Positions 24,626 through 34,090 are shown, counted from the stretch's first letter. The stretch: DNA of 64,000 nucleotides from an uncultured Archangium sp. (GCA_903905455.1 CAIVGN010000142.1:16433-80432), one strand, 5' to 3'. Notes: generated by a model from the letters alone, not told the origin. Numbers and translations: made by a program.

Positions 24626-26497
24626 TCAGGGAGGCGCCAGCCGCAGCACCGCGTCGGCAGCGCCGTCGAACCACCGCGGCTCCACGGCCACCGTCACCAC
24701 GCCCTGGCGGGAGACGACGGACACCTTGCAGGGCGCGTGTTGCTGCGCGCTCGCGCTGGCGATCTCGCAGCGCCACTTCGTGGTCGGCACCACGCCCGTC
24801 ACCTCGGCCCGGGCCCAGGCCTCGAAGTAGAGGATCTCCCCGAGCACCGCGCCGCGCTTCACCACCTCGCCGTCAGCGTGCTTGCGCATGGTCAGCCCCA
24901 CCGCGGGTGACTTGAGGCTCCGCGACGCGCGAGCGCCGGCCAGATGCCCGACCAACTGCTGAGGCCGCACCCGCTGCTCCGCGGCGACCGACCACGAGAG
25001 CGTGCCCGCGGACGGCGCGATGATCTCGCCCATCTTCACGCGACCCCGCGTGAGCACCGGCGACTCGGCCCACTCGGAGTCCTGCGCTGGAGCTGGCTTC
25101 TCGGGCGCGGGACGCTCCACCGCGGGCTGCGCCGCGACAGGCGCGGCCTCCGCCGGCGCAACTGCCTCCCGTGCGACCGGGTGCTCCGCCTGCGGTTCCG
25201 CATTGCCCGGCGCAGCGGGCTTCTCCGCGGGGGCCTCCGCTTCGCCCGGCGCGCCGGTCACCGCGGGTGCCTCGGCATCGCCCGTGCGGGGGCGCAGCGC
25301 GAAGGTGGCCGCCACGCCGGTCGCGAGCAACGCCACGACCGCCACGAGGAGCACGACGGGCCGACGGCCTTGTCGTCCTGGGGCAGCCGCTGCCGATGCC
25401 TCGACGGGGCGGTTCTGGTTCGCCGCCGGGGGCTCGCCGGCCATCGAGGACGACGCGGCACCGGCGACCACCGGCGCGCTCGCGCGAGGGCGCGGCGGCG
25501 AAGGGCTCGCCTCGGGCACGGCCAGTTCATGCGTCGGCGGCTGCGTGGCCACGACGGGCAGCTCCTGCGACGACGTGCTGCGGCGCGAAGACAGGGCGGG
25601 CACGGCGAACTCATGCGTTGGCGTCTCGGAGGGCACCACCGGCAGCTCCGGCGACGACGTGCTGCGACGCGAAGACAGGGCGGGCACGGCGAACTCATGC
25701 GTTGGCGTCTCGGAGGGCACCGCCGGCAGCTCCTGCGACGACGTGCTGCGGCCCGAAGGAAGGGCGGGCACGGCGAACTCATGCGTTGGCGTCTCGGAGG
25801 GCACCGCCGGCAGCTCCTGAGACGACGCGCTGCTGCGCGAGCGTGAGGCGGGCACGATGATGTACCGCCCCGGCACCGGCGGGCTCGCCACCGGCGGCAG
25901 GTTGCTGCTCGAGCTGCTGCGGCGCGCCGGCCGGGGCTCGCTGGGCGGAGGCGGCTGGTCGGCGACGACGGGGAGCGCGTCGCTCGAATCACGGCGGGGC
26001 ACTGCGAGATACCGGCCCGAGGTCGCGGAGCGCTTGCGTGCAGTCGCGACGGGTAGCGACGGCGCCACTTCCGGCGGCGGCTCCACGCCCTCGTTCGCGG
26101 GGCCCTCGCCGAGCAACTGTTCCACGGCCCGCGCCGTCTTCTCGGCTTCGCGCTCCGCCCACGCGTCGAACGCCCCGCCTTCGCGGCCCACCCACAACGT
26201 GGCCCCCACCCCGTCACGGAGCATCAACGGCAGGGCCAGCAACGACGTCACGCCGGCGGAGGTCAAGGGATGATCCGCGACGAGCGGCGAGACCCGGGCG
26301 TCGTCGATGCGGGTCCGCTCCCGCACCAACGGCAGGGGCACTTCCGGGAGGTCATGACTGCACCACCGCGCCTCGATGACTCGCCCGTCGACGCTGATCA
26401 GCGAGGCCCCGAGCCCCTGCCCCAGCTGGGAGAGCGCCTGTTGGGCCAGCTCGAGGGTGGAGATCGCAGAGTCGAGGGTCTTCGGTGCTGGCGTCAC
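24626..26497 (-). CDS. GAF-like / repeat linker / membrane helix / lipoyl-like hybrid-barrel protein
   Basis: This protein of about 623 residues starts at GTG 26497; a further GTG at 26539 is possible. It has four parts. Residues about 10-135 are GAF-like (GLGASLISVDGRVIEARW, LLALPLMLRDGVGATLWVGR). A long Pro/Ser/Ala-rich linker includes four 28-residue tandem repeats (core ELPAVPSETPTHEFAVPAL). One membrane helix lies at about 385-405. The periplasmic or cytoplasmic C-terminus resembles a barrel-sandwich hybrid (lipoyl/biotinyl-like) fold: GEIIAPSAGTLSWSV, QLVGHLAGAR, then LTMRKHADGEVVKRGAVLGE. No catalytic lysine motif (MKM) is seen, so it is not a carrier protein; efflux-adaptor-like use of the fold is more likely. 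I know no named family with this arrangement. Confidence 0.75.
   Translation of the reverse strand: MTPAPKTLDSAISTLELAQQALSQLGQGLGASLISVDGRVIEARWCSHDLPEVPLPLVRERTRIDDARVSPLVADHPLTSAGVTSLLALPLMLRDGVGATLWVGREGGAFDAWAEREAEKTARAVEQLLGEGPANEGVEPPPEVAPSLPVATARKRSATSGRYLAVPRRDSSDALPVVADQPPPPSEPRPARRSSSSSNLPPVASPPVPGRYIIVPASRSRSSASSQELPAVPSETPTHEFAVPALPSGRSTSSQELPAVPSETPTHEFAVPALSSRRSTSSPELPVVPSETPTHEFAVPALSSRRSTSSQELPVVATQPPTHELAVPEASPSPPRPRASAPVVAGAASSSMAGEPPAANQNRPVEASAAAAPGRQGRRPVVLLVAVVALLATGVAATFALRPRTGDAEAPAVTGAPGEAEAPAEKPAAPGNAEPQAEHPVAREAVAPAEAAPVAAQPAVERPAPEKPAPAQDSEWAESPVLTRGRVKMGEIIAPSAGTLSWSVAAEQRVRPQQLVGHLAGARASRSLKSPAVGLTMRKHADGEVVKRGAVLGEILYFEAWARAEVTGVVPTTKWRCEIASASAQQHAPCKVSVVSRQGVVTVAVEPRWFDGAADAVLRLAPP
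25490..25825 (-). repeat. Four 84-bp tandem repeats (28-residue units) within a coding linker
   Basis: The unit recurs with an exact 84-bp period, seen for example by TCATGCGTTG starting at 25611, 25695 and 25779. Three units (25574-25825) differ at only a few bases and the fourth (25490-25573) is diverged. The period is a multiple of three, so unit gain or loss keeps the reading frame. The near identity points to recent expansion. Confidence 0.85.
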
Positions 26498-26569
26498 GCG
26501 CGCGTCTTCAGCAAGTCCCGTGCTACCACGTGGGCACACCCTCCCCTACGAGGTGGGAGCAGGCCGCGG

Positions 26570-27724
26570 TCACGCCCGAAAGCGCAGCGCGAGACCGGGC
26601 GCGGGTTCGATGAGGTCTGCGTCGCGGAGCTGGGCCCGGGCACAGTCGCGCCCGTTGAGCCGCAGCACGCGGGTGCGCCAGTCGAGGGCCTCGAAGAACC
26701 AGCGGTCGTTCTCGGGGCGAAGCGAGAAGCCACCCAGCGGTCCGGGGGTCTGGAACTGGGCTTCGTTGAAGCTCGCGTGCGCGCCGAGCTCCACCGGTGT
26801 GCCCAGCTGGAGCGTCGAGGTGAGACCGGGGGCCAGGGCCTCGAGGGTGAGCGTCGCGCGCTGCCACGGGCGCACGAGCGGCTCCTCGAGGACCAGCCGC
26901 GGGTGGAGTCGCCTGGTGTCGCGCAGCAGCGCCGTGAGGTCCGAGGCCCCGGCGCGCAGCGAAGCGGGCCCGATGACGAAGCGCTCGAGGGCCGGCAACG
27001 AGCCATCGAGCAGCACCAGCGCCCGCGAGACCACCCGCTGGTCGAGGGGCTCGCGAAAGAACGAACCGAGATCGAGCTCGAGGGAACGCACGAAGCGGAA
27101 CTCGCGCTGGCGCTGGAGCGTCGCGAGGCGTTGCTCCCAGGGCACCTCGGCGTGGTGCGGGGTGAGGCAGCGCAGGACGACCTCGCGGGGGAGCCCGCAC
27201 GCCCAGCGCACCTGCAGCTCGCCACGGCCCGCGTCACCGGCCAACGGCCCCAGCCAACGCGGGTCGTCTTCCGGACGTGGGCTCGAGAGCCGCGCCCCGA
27301 GCGGGTCTCCGCGCTCCTGCAGCCAGTCGCCGTAGACCGACCACTGGCGTGGATCGTCGGTGTCGAAGAGCGCGCGCTCCATCGCCTCGTCGCGGGCCTC
27401 GACGGGCTCGCGCAGGAGCAGCCGGAAGACGACGCCCCACGGCAGCTCGAAGCAGTCACCGTGGTTCAACTGCGCGTCGTGCACCGGCTCGCCACCCACG
27501 AAGGTGCCATTGGTGCTGCCCAGATCGCGCACCCACCAGCGGCCGAGCTCGAAGACCACCTCGCAGTGCACGCGCGTGATGAGGCTCGAGGCGATCGAGA
27601 GCCCGGCGGTGTTGCCCCGCCCGAGGATGAAGCGCTCGGTGATGGGCAGGCGACGGCCCACCGGCAGCCCGTGCGGGCCGACCGTCATCACCTCGAGCGC
27701 GGGGAAGGTGGGAGCGCTGGCCAT
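26570..27724 (-). CDS. FHA-domain protein with TIGR02996-like segment
   Basis: This 384-residue protein has an N-terminal FHA domain (about 10-105) with the phosphothreonine-binding signature: FILGRGNTAGLSIASSLITR (GR and S), HCEVVF, then RDLGSTNGTFVGG. A segment DPRQWSVYGDWLQERGDPLG (about 124-143) matches the TIGR02996 repeat-companion domain familiar in planctomycetes and myxobacteria. The remaining part contains beta/helix repeats with arginine-rich loops, without a named family. FHA domains bind phosphothreonine, so it may read out Ser/Thr kinases such as those at 60651 and 62534, which is inference. The start ATG 27724 is divergent from the next gene with 49 bp between. Confidence 0.85.
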   Translation of the reverse strand: MASAPTFPALEVMTVGPHGLPVGRRLPITERFILGRGNTAGLSIASSLITRVHCEVVFELGRWWVRDLGSTNGTFVGGEPVHDAQLNHGDCFELPWGVVFRLLLREPVEARDEAMERALFDTDDPRQWSVYGDWLQERGDPLGARLSSPRPEDDPRWLGPLAGDAGRGELQVRWACGLPREVVLRCLTPHHAEVPWEQRLATLQRQREFRFVRSLELDLGSFFREPLDQRVVSRALVLLDGSLPALERFVIGPASLRAGASDLTALLRDTRRLHPRLVLEEPLVRPWQRATLTLEALAPGLTSTLQLGTPVELGAHASFNEAQFQTPGPLGGFSLRPENDRWFFEALDWRTRVLRLNGRDCARAQLRDADLIEPAPGLALRFRA

Positions 27725-27773
27725 CGAAGGAGGAGCCTAGCCGGGGGAGAGGGCGCTAGGGTCCGCGCCGCTC

Positions 27774-29936
27774 ATGAGACCGCTGCTGCTCCTCTGCCTG
27801 ATCGCCGGAACCTCCCTCACGGCCCACGCGCAGAACGTGCTCTCGCTGCGTCAACCCATGCGCGCCGACGGCGTGCTGCGCGCGGACCGGCTCACCGATC
27901 TCCAGGCGCCGTCCGATGGCGACGGGTGGGACGGGCCCAGCGCGGTGATCATCCCCCCTGGGGCCGGCGTGGAGTGGGACCTCGGCGCGCCCACCCCGAT
28001 GTCCGGCGCGGCGCTCCAGGCCGACAACAACGACGACTACGTGCTCGCCATCTCCGATGACGGGCTGACCTGGCGCGAGCTGGTGCACTTCGGCGGCATC
28101 GAGGGCGGAGGGCTGCGCACGCGCTCCAAGCTCGACCTCGCGGCCACCGCGCGCTTCGTGCGCCTCAGTGCGGGCGGCGGCGACACGCGCTTCAGCGTGA
28201 GCGAGGTGGAGATCTTCTCGAGCGGGACCAGCGGCTCGGCGTTGCTGCGGGCGAAGTGGGTGCCCCGCAGGCCCCTCGAGCAGACCTTCCTCGCGTGGGT
28301 CGTGGGCATGGCCCTGTTGCTCCTGCTCTCGAGCCGCCGGCTGCCGAAGGTCGCCCTGGGGGCGCTCGCGGCGCTGGGCCTGGGCGTCACCGCGTGGCTG
28401 GTGTTCGAGGAGACCGCGCAAGACCCCGGCGCCCTCGCCTCGTTGCCGTGGATCCGCGCCACGGTGGCCCTGGTGGCGATGGCGGCGGTGGTGCGCGAGC
28501 GGCTCTTTCGCGCGAACTGGCCGGCGCACGGGGGCCTGGTGGTGGGCACGCTGTGCCTCACCGCGGCCCTGTCGACCTGGTGCTTCCTCAACCTCGGCAC
28601 GCCGCAGTTCCACGACGTGAGCGCAGGCCGGGGCACCTGGCTGCACCACTACGACATGCGCACGTACTACCCGATCGCCAAGTACTTCCCCGAGCTGCGC
28701 TTCGACGGGGTGTACGCGGCGAGCGTGCTGGCCATGGCCGAGGGCCGCGACCTCGACTCGTTCGACGCTCAGCCCATTCGAGACCTGCGCACCCACGTGA
28801 TGAACACGGTGCGCGACGAGAAGGCGCACCTGCTCGAGGTGCGCGCGCGCTTCTCACCGGAGCGCTGGGCGCTGTTCCTCGAAGACATGGCCTACTTCCG
28901 GCGCGCCATGGGCGACGGCGGGTTCTCAGGCTCGATGAACGATCACGGCGGCAACGCGACGCCGGTGTGGTTCCTGAGCGCGCGGGCGCTCTTCGCCTCG
29001 GCGCCGGCGAGTGACGCCACGTTGTGGCGGGGCGTGGGGGCCGACGTGCTGCTGCTGGCGCTGGCGTTCCTCGCCCTGGGTTGGGCCTGGGGCCCGCGCA
29101 CCGCGCTGCTGGCGATGACCGTCTTCGGGGCGATGGACTTCTACCAGTTCGGCAGCAACTGGTTCGGCGCGACGCTGCGGCACGACTGGTTGTCGTTGTG
29201 GGCCATGGGCCTCGCGTTGCTCAAGAAGCAGAAGCTCGAACTCGCGGGCGCGGCCTTCGCGTGGAGCGCGTGGATCCGCGCGTTCCCGGCGCTGACCTTC
29301 GTGACCTTGAGCCTCCCGGTGCTGTGGGTCGGGGGGAAGCTGTTGCTGCAACGGCAACGGGCCCGGGCGATGGAGGTCCTCGAGCCGCTGCTGCGCGTGG
29401 TGCTGGGCGTGGTGATCGCCAGCGTGGTGCTGGTGGGCCTGTCGATCTTCGTCTTCGGCGCCGACTCGTGGACCGAGTGGTTGCACAAGGTGCAGACCCT
29501 CGACCGCGACAACCACTTGAACAACATCTCGTTCCGCACCTACGTGAACACCCAGAAGCGCGCGTGGTTCGCGGCGTGTGGCCTGAGCCTGCTCGGGCTG
29601 CTGCTGGTGCTGCGGCGCGCGTCGCTGGTGCGGGCGGCGGCCTGGGGCGTGGCGCTGGTGCCCATCGTCTTCAACCCGGCGAACTACTACCTGCACGCGG
29701 CGTTTCTGCTGGTGGTGCTCGCCGGGGAAGAGAGGCCCTCGACCGGGCCCACCACCACGCTGCGCGGCGCCCTGGTGTGGCTCACCCTGCTGGCGATGTG
29801 CTTCGCCTCGTACTTTGCGAACGTGGGCGTCGACACCGGCACGCACTTCGCCCTCGAGACGGCGATCCTCTTCGTGGTGCTCGGGGTGTTGTGGGTGCTG
29901 GAGCTGGGGCGCGCGCGGGAATTCCCCGCCCCCTGA
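27774..29936 (+). CDS. Large polytopic membrane protein with N-terminal discoidin-like domain
   Basis: This 720-residue protein has a signal-like hydrophobic N-terminus (LLLLCLIAGTSLTAHA). Residues about 35-155 resemble a discoidin/F5-8C-type beta-sandwich (ALQADNNDDYVLAISDDGLT, ARFVRLSAGGGDTRFSV, EVEIFS). About ten membrane helices follow, with a large loop (about 290-400) containing WLHHYDMRTYYPIAKYFPEL and a DLRTHVMNTVRDEKAH helix. The layout of polytopic membrane protein with a big loop after the first helices recalls GT-C glycosyltransferases, but I see no diagnostic motif. It is convergent with the vWA-like gene, with 3 bp between the stops. Confidence 0.75.
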   Translation: MRPLLLLCLIAGTSLTAHAQNVLSLRQPMRADGVLRADRLTDLQAPSDGDGWDGPSAVIIPPGAGVEWDLGAPTPMSGAALQADNNDDYVLAISDDGLTWRELVHFGGIEGGGLRTRSKLDLAATARFVRLSAGGGDTRFSVSEVEIFSSGTSGSALLRAKWVPRRPLEQTFLAWVVGMALLLLLSSRRLPKVALGALAALGLGVTAWLVFEETAQDPGALASLPWIRATVALVAMAAVVRERLFRANWPAHGGLVVGTLCLTAALSTWCFLNLGTPQFHDVSAGRGTWLHHYDMRTYYPIAKYFPELRFDGVYAASVLAMAEGRDLDSFDAQPIRDLRTHVMNTVRDEKAHLLEVRARFSPERWALFLEDMAYFRRAMGDGGFSGSMNDHGGNATPVWFLSARALFASAPASDATLWRGVGADVLLLALAFLALGWAWGPRTALLAMTVFGAMDFYQFGSNWFGATLRHDWLSLWAMGLALLKKQKLELAGAAFAWSAWIRAFPALTFVTLSLPVLWVGGKLLLQRQRARAMEVLEPLLRVVLGVVIASVVLVGLSIFVFGADSWTEWLHKVQTLDRDNHLNNISFRTYVNTQKRAWFAACGLSLLGLLLVLRRASLVRAAAWGVALVPIVFNPANYYLHAAFLLVVLAGEERPSTGPTTTLRGALVWLTLLAMCFASYFANVGVDTGTHFALETAILFVVLGVLWVLELGRAREFPAP

Positions 29937-29939
29937 AGG

Positions 29940-31394
29940 TCAGCGGCGCTTGAGCAAGCCGTCGAGCAATTGCTTGGTGGTCGCCGTCCAGGCCTCGGCG
30001 GCAGTGGCGAAGGGCTCTGCTGATTCCTGGGTCGCGTCGATCCAGTGCACCTTCGGGCGCAGGCCGTCGGCGTCGATGAGCGCATCGGGCGCGGCGTTGC
30101 CCTCGAGCCCCGACGGCAGCCTGGTGGCGAACAACATCACCCGCGCGCGCCCGCGGTGTTGCTCACGCGCCTGGCGCACGGCCCCGAGCGTGGACTCGAC
30201 CCGGCGCACCTCGACCTGGCCACGCTCGCGGTACTCGCGCAGCAGCAGCGAGATCACGCCTTCCTCTTCGGCCAACGCGCCCTCGTCGCCTTCGCCGGAG
30301 AAGATCAGCTCGAAGTGCAGGGCCTCGGTGTTGAGCCACTCGGAGAGCTTGCGCACCAGCGCAGTCACCGAGCCCAGCAGCCACATCAGCCGCTGGTACG
30401 TCTCGCCGGGGTCCTTCACGCGCGAGCGCTGCAGCGAGGGGTCGAACACCAGCACCAGCGTGCGCCGCTTGCGCACCGCCACCGACTCGTCGCGCGCGTA
30501 ATAGAGGAGCTCGCCCTCGACGAAGCGCACGTCGAAGAGGTCGGGCCGCGCCGCCGGGTCGTCGCCCTCTTCCATGTAGATCAGCTCGGAGGTGACGAGG
30601 TTCTCGAGCGAGCCCTGGGTGCTGATGCTGGAGAAGCCGCCCACCGGGTAGGCGCTGTCTTCCTCGAGCGAGCTGGGCGCGTCGCCGTCTTCGAAGACCT
30701 GTCCTCGCAACCGCGCCGGGAGCCGCTCGACGACGGCCTGCGCGACCTCCGCGAGCTGGGCCAGGGCCACGCGCGCCCCGAGCCCCTTGAGGGCGGCGAG
30801 GTTCTCCAGGAGGAACACCTCGGCGTCCGAGAGCAGCTCGCGCGTGCGCCGGGCCGCCTTGGCCAACGCGTTGAGTCCCTCGACGATGCGCGCCGCGAGG
30901 GCCGCGTCGTAGAGCGCCGCCCGGCCCACTTCGATGACCTCGTCGGCCGACTTCGTGGCGAAGCGCCGCACCACGCCGGTGCTCACCCCGGTGCCGGTGT
31001 TCAGCTTGAGCCTCGAGAGCAGCTGCGCGGTGACCAGGCCCACGGCCGCGGCGCGCAGCTCCTTCGGGAGCCCGGCCACCGCCTCGGTCAGCCGCGTCCA
31101 CCGGCGATCCGAGGTCAGCCGCGCCAGCACGTGGTCCTCGTACCCGCGCATCGCCTCGCGCACCGACTCCTGGCCCGGGGGCGCAATGGGGAGCAGGCGC
31201 TCGCCGTTGAGCAGCGCGGTGAGGTCGAAGGCCAGGGTGGGCGCGGGCAGCAGCGGGTGCTCGGAATAGGCGGCCTCGAGGGCGCGCACCGAGCTCTCGA
31301 ACCACGTGGGCGAGGTCGAGGCGTCCCGCGCGAGCGACATCGCCGCAGACAAGAACGCCTCTGCGCGCGGACCTTCGAGCCTCTCGTCTGACAT
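29940..31394 (-). CDS. vWA-like protein of an FtsH/MoxR ternary-type system
   Basis: This 484-residue cytosolic protein is read from ATG 31394. Residues about 1-230 are helical. A conserved-looking connector (GSLENLVTSELIYMEE, then DLFDVRFVEGELLYYARDE) precedes a von Willebrand A-like Rossmann domain (about 311-484) that begins RTLVLVFDPSLQRSR. The MIDAS DxSxS is partly kept (Asp318, Ser320, then Gln for the last Ser). The ending has the strand-helix order of vWA (VMLFATRLPSG, KVHWIDATQESAE). Such proteins are described as partners of MoxR ATPases and FtsH-like proteases in ternary conflict or quality-control systems. The MoxR gene here lies 6 kb away and the FtsH-like gene 22 kb away. Family assignment is from recalled sequence patterns, not a search. 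Confidence 0.7.
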   Translation of the reverse strand: MSDERLEGPRAEAFLSAAMSLARDASTSPTWFESSVRALEAAYSEHPLLPAPTLAFDLTALLNGERLLPIAPPGQESVREAMRGYEDHVLARLTSDRRWTRLTEAVAGLPKELRAAAVGLVTAQLLSRLKLNTGTGVSTGVVRRFATKSADEVIEVGRAALYDAALAARIVEGLNALAKAARRTRELLSDAEVFLLENLAALKGLGARVALAQLAEVAQAVVERLPARLRGQVFEDGDAPSSLEEDSAYPVGGFSSISTQGSLENLVTSELIYMEEGDDPAARPDLFDVRFVEGELLYYARDESVAVRKRRTLVLVFDPSLQRSRVKDPGETYQRLMWLLGSVTALVRKLSEWLNTEALHFELIFSGEGDEGALAEEEGVISLLLREYRERGQVEVRRVESTLGAVRQAREQHRGRARVMLFATRLPSGLEGNAAPDALIDADGLRPKVHWIDATQESAEPFATAAEAWTATTKQLLDGLLKRR

Positions 31395-31422
31395 CGCGGG
31401 ATGACTATAGCGTCCGGGCCAT

Positions 31423-31440
31423 ATTGACTCTGGAATCAAT
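31423..31440. promoter_or_regulatory. Imperfect 18-bp palindrome, candidate operator upstream of the MFE-2-like gene
   Basis: ATTGACTCTGGAATCAAT pairs seven of nine positions about its centre. It lies in the 96-bp divergent gap between the vWA-like gene and the beta-oxidation gene, 50 bp from the latter's start, in an AT-richer stretch. A TetR/FadR-type fatty-acid-responsive repressor site is a reasonable guess. TTGACT within it could also be a -35 element, but no clear -10 follows. Confidence 0.4.
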
Positions 31441-31490
31441 TTCCTTCTCCATCCCGGCCTCCACGTCGTCTCCACCAAGGACGTCCCCGC

Positions 31491-34076
31491 ATGGCTTCCG
31501 AACTCCGCTTCGATGGAAAGGTCGTCGTCATCACCGGCGCTGGCGCAGGGCTGGGCCGGAGCCACGCGCTCTTCTTCGGCCAGCGCGGGGCGAAGGTGGT
31601 GGTCAACGATCTCGGCGGCGCCGCGACGGGCGGCGGCAAGAGCTCGGCGGCGGCGGACAGGGTGGTCGAGGAGATCAAGGCCGCGGGCGGCAGCGCGGTG
31701 GCCAACTACGACTCGGTCGAAGACGGCGAGCTGATCATCAAGACGGCCATCGACGCCTTCGGGCGCATCGACGTGCTCATCAACAACGCGGGCATCCTCC
31801 GCGACGTCAGCTTCCAGAAGATGTCGAAGGACGACTGGGACCTCATCTTCCGCGTGCACGTCAACGGCGCCTTCAAGTGCACCATGGCGGCGTGGCCGTA
31901 CATGCGCGAGCAGGGCTCCGGCCGGGTGCTCTTCACCACCTCGGCGGCCGGCCTCTACGGCAACTTCGGCCAGGCGAACTACGCGGCGGCGAAGCTGGCC
32001 CTGGTGGGCTTCTCGAACACCCTGGCCATCGAGGGTGAGAAGAAGAACATCCGGGTCAACGCGGTGGCGCCCATCGCCGCTTCGCGGCTGACCGAGACCA
32101 TCCTCCCGAAGGACGTGCTGGAGAACCTGAAGCCCGAGCACGTGACGCCGCTGGTGGCGTGGCTGGCCCACGACGAGTGCACCGAGACCGGCGGCCTGTT
32201 CGAGGTGGGCGGCGGGTACTTCGGCAAGCTGCGGTGGGAGCGCACCGAGGGCCAGCTCTTCAAGCTGGGCCGGGAGATCACCCCCGAGGCGGTGCGCGGC
32301 GCGTGGGACGCGGTGACCGACTGGAAGCACGTCACGCACCCCGCGAACATCACCGAGGCGCTGGGGCCGGTGCTCTCGAACCTCTCGACGAAGTCGAAGG
32401 GCGGCAACGAGTTCATCGATGTCGACCAGGCCCTCGGCTACGAGCTGCCGGAGCTGGAGACGACGTACGACGAGCGCGACCTGGCGCTCTATGCGCTGGG
32501 CGTGGGCGCGGGGAAGAACCCCACCGACCCGGGCGAGCTGCACCTCGTCTACGAGCGCAACGGCGAGGGCTTCTACCCGCTGCCGACCTACGGCGTGGTG
32601 CCCGCGCTCAACGCGATCTTCAAGCTGGCCTCCGAGGGACAGACGGCGCCGGGCCTGCACTACGGGCTCGATCGCATCCTCCACGGCGAGCAGTACCTCG
32701 AGGTGACGCGGCCGCTGCCCCCGAGCGCGCGGCTCAAGCACAAGGCGCGCATCTCGGAGATCCTGGACAAGGGCAAGCACGCGGTCGTGGTCACCCACCT
32801 CGACACCTTCGACGCCGACTCGGGCGAGCTGCTGGTGAAGAACGACGTGTCGATGATCGTGCGCGGCGCGGGCGGCTGGGGCGGCGATCGCGGCGGTGCC
32901 TCCGACGTGAACACCCCGCCCGACCGCGCGGCCGACGTGGTGATCACCGAGAAGACCGACGCCAACCAGGCGCTGCTCTACCGGCTCTCGGGTGACTGGA
33001 ACCCGCTCCACGTCGACCCGGAGTTCGCCACCGCCTTCGGCTTCGAGAAGCCCATCCTCCACGGGCTGTGCACCTTCGGCTACGTCGGCCGCGCGGCGAT
33101 CAACGCGTTTGCCAAGGGTGACCCGCGCACCTTCAAGAGCATCAAGGTGCGCTTCGCCGACTCGGTGTTCCCCGGCGAGGCGTTGAAGATCGAGCTGTGG
33201 AAGGAGAGCGACCTGCGCGTGGTGCTGCGCGCGACCGCGGTGGAGCGGAACAAGGTCGTCATCTCCAACGCCGCGGTGGAGTTCTACCCGGAGATCCCCA
33301 CGGCGAAGGCCAAGACGAAGGAGGCCGCCAGGGCGCCCGTGGTGGAGGCCGCCCCGGCCCCGTCGGGCATCACCGCGGCCCAGACCTTCGAGGCCATCGG
33401 CGCCTACGTGGCGAAGACGCCCGACCTGCTCAAGCAGGTGAACATGGTCTACCAGTTCAAGTTGAGTGCCCCGGCCTCGGACTGGGTGCTCGACCTGAAG
33501 ACCGGCGCGGTGCGCGCGGGCACGGTGGAGAAGGCCGACTGCACGCTGACGCTGACCGACGCCGACTGGCTGGACATGGTCTCCGGCAAGGCCGACCCCA
33601 TGAAGCTGTTCCAGGGCGGCAAGCTGAAGATCACCGGCAACGTGATGGCCTCGCAGAAGCTCGACTTCCTCAAGAAGATCGATCGCGCGGCCGTGGCGAT
33701 CGCGGCGCCGGTGACCGCCGCTCCCGTGGCGGCACCCGCGCCGGTGGCCACGGAGGTCAGCGCGCCGAAGATCTTCAAGGCCCTGCAGGAGCGCCTGGCG
33801 AAGGACCCGGGGCTGGCGAAGGAGGTCGACGCGGTCATCTCCTTCAAGGTGAAGGACGCGGGCTTCGAGTTCACCGCCGCGCTCACCGGCCAGAGCCCCA
33901 GCGTGAAGCCGGGCGCCGACGCGAAGGCCGGCACCCGCCTCATCCTCACCGACGAGGCGCTGCTCGCGCTGGCGAAGGGCGAGAGCGCGCAGAAGCTCTT
34001 CCAGCACGGCCAGCTCGTCGTCGAAGGGGAGCTGCTCGCCGCCCACCGTCTCTCATTCCTCCAGCAGCTCGTTTGA
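31491..34076 (+). CDS. Multifunctional beta-oxidation enzyme: SDR / hydratase-2 / two SCP2 domains (MFE-2-like)
   Basis: This 861-residue protein matches the order of peroxisomal multifunctional enzyme type 2. Residues about 5-260 are a short-chain dehydrogenase (TGAGAGLG at 15-22, NNAG at 98-101, Ser151, Tyr164, Lys168), expected to oxidise 3-hydroxyacyl-CoA with NAD. Residues about 310-610 are a double hot-dog enoyl-CoA hydratase 2, with SGDWNPLHVDPEFATAFGF and PILHG (catalytic Asp/His region, about 500-525). Two SCP2-like lipid-binding domains follow (about 625-735 and 755-861), joined by Ala/Pro linkers. Bacterial homologues usually have one SCP2 domain or none. The next gene encodes an SCPx-type thiolase, so both probably act in degrading bulky or branched acyl-CoAs or sterol side chains. 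Confidence 0.9.
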   Translation: MASELRFDGKVVVITGAGAGLGRSHALFFGQRGAKVVVNDLGGAATGGGKSSAAADRVVEEIKAAGGSAVANYDSVEDGELIIKTAIDAFGRIDVLINNAGILRDVSFQKMSKDDWDLIFRVHVNGAFKCTMAAWPYMREQGSGRVLFTTSAAGLYGNFGQANYAAAKLALVGFSNTLAIEGEKKNIRVNAVAPIAASRLTETILPKDVLENLKPEHVTPLVAWLAHDECTETGGLFEVGGGYFGKLRWERTEGQLFKLGREITPEAVRGAWDAVTDWKHVTHPANITEALGPVLSNLSTKSKGGNEFIDVDQALGYELPELETTYDERDLALYALGVGAGKNPTDPGELHLVYERNGEGFYPLPTYGVVPALNAIFKLASEGQTAPGLHYGLDRILHGEQYLEVTRPLPPSARLKHKARISEILDKGKHAVVVTHLDTFDADSGELLVKNDVSMIVRGAGGWGGDRGGASDVNTPPDRAADVVITEKTDANQALLYRLSGDWNPLHVDPEFATAFGFEKPILHGLCTFGYVGRAAINAFAKGDPRTFKSIKVRFADSVFPGEALKIELWKESDLRVVLRATAVERNKVVISNAAVEFYPEIPTAKAKTKEAARAPVVEAAPAPSGITAAQTFEAIGAYVAKTPDLLKQVNMVYQFKLSAPASDWVLDLKTGAVRAGTVEKADCTLTLTDADWLDMVSGKADPMKLFQGGKLKITGNVMASQKLDFLKKIDRAAVAIAAPVTAAPVAAPAPVATEVSAPKIFKALQERLAKDPGLAKEVDAVISFKVKDAGFEFTAALTGQSPSVKPGADAKAGTRLILTDEALLALAKGESAQKLFQHGQLVVEGELLAAHRLSFLQQLV

Positions 34077-34090
34077 AAGGGGCACCGCAC

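Noticed and set aside
25490..25825. Tandem repeats considered as a CRISPR array
   Set aside because: The units are contiguous with an 84-bp coding period, with no distinct spacers and no cas genes.
31395..34046. Upstream extension of the vWA-like frame by almost 900 codons
   Set aside because: The extension is antisense to the MFE-2-like gene and has shadow composition; the natural ATG is at 31394.
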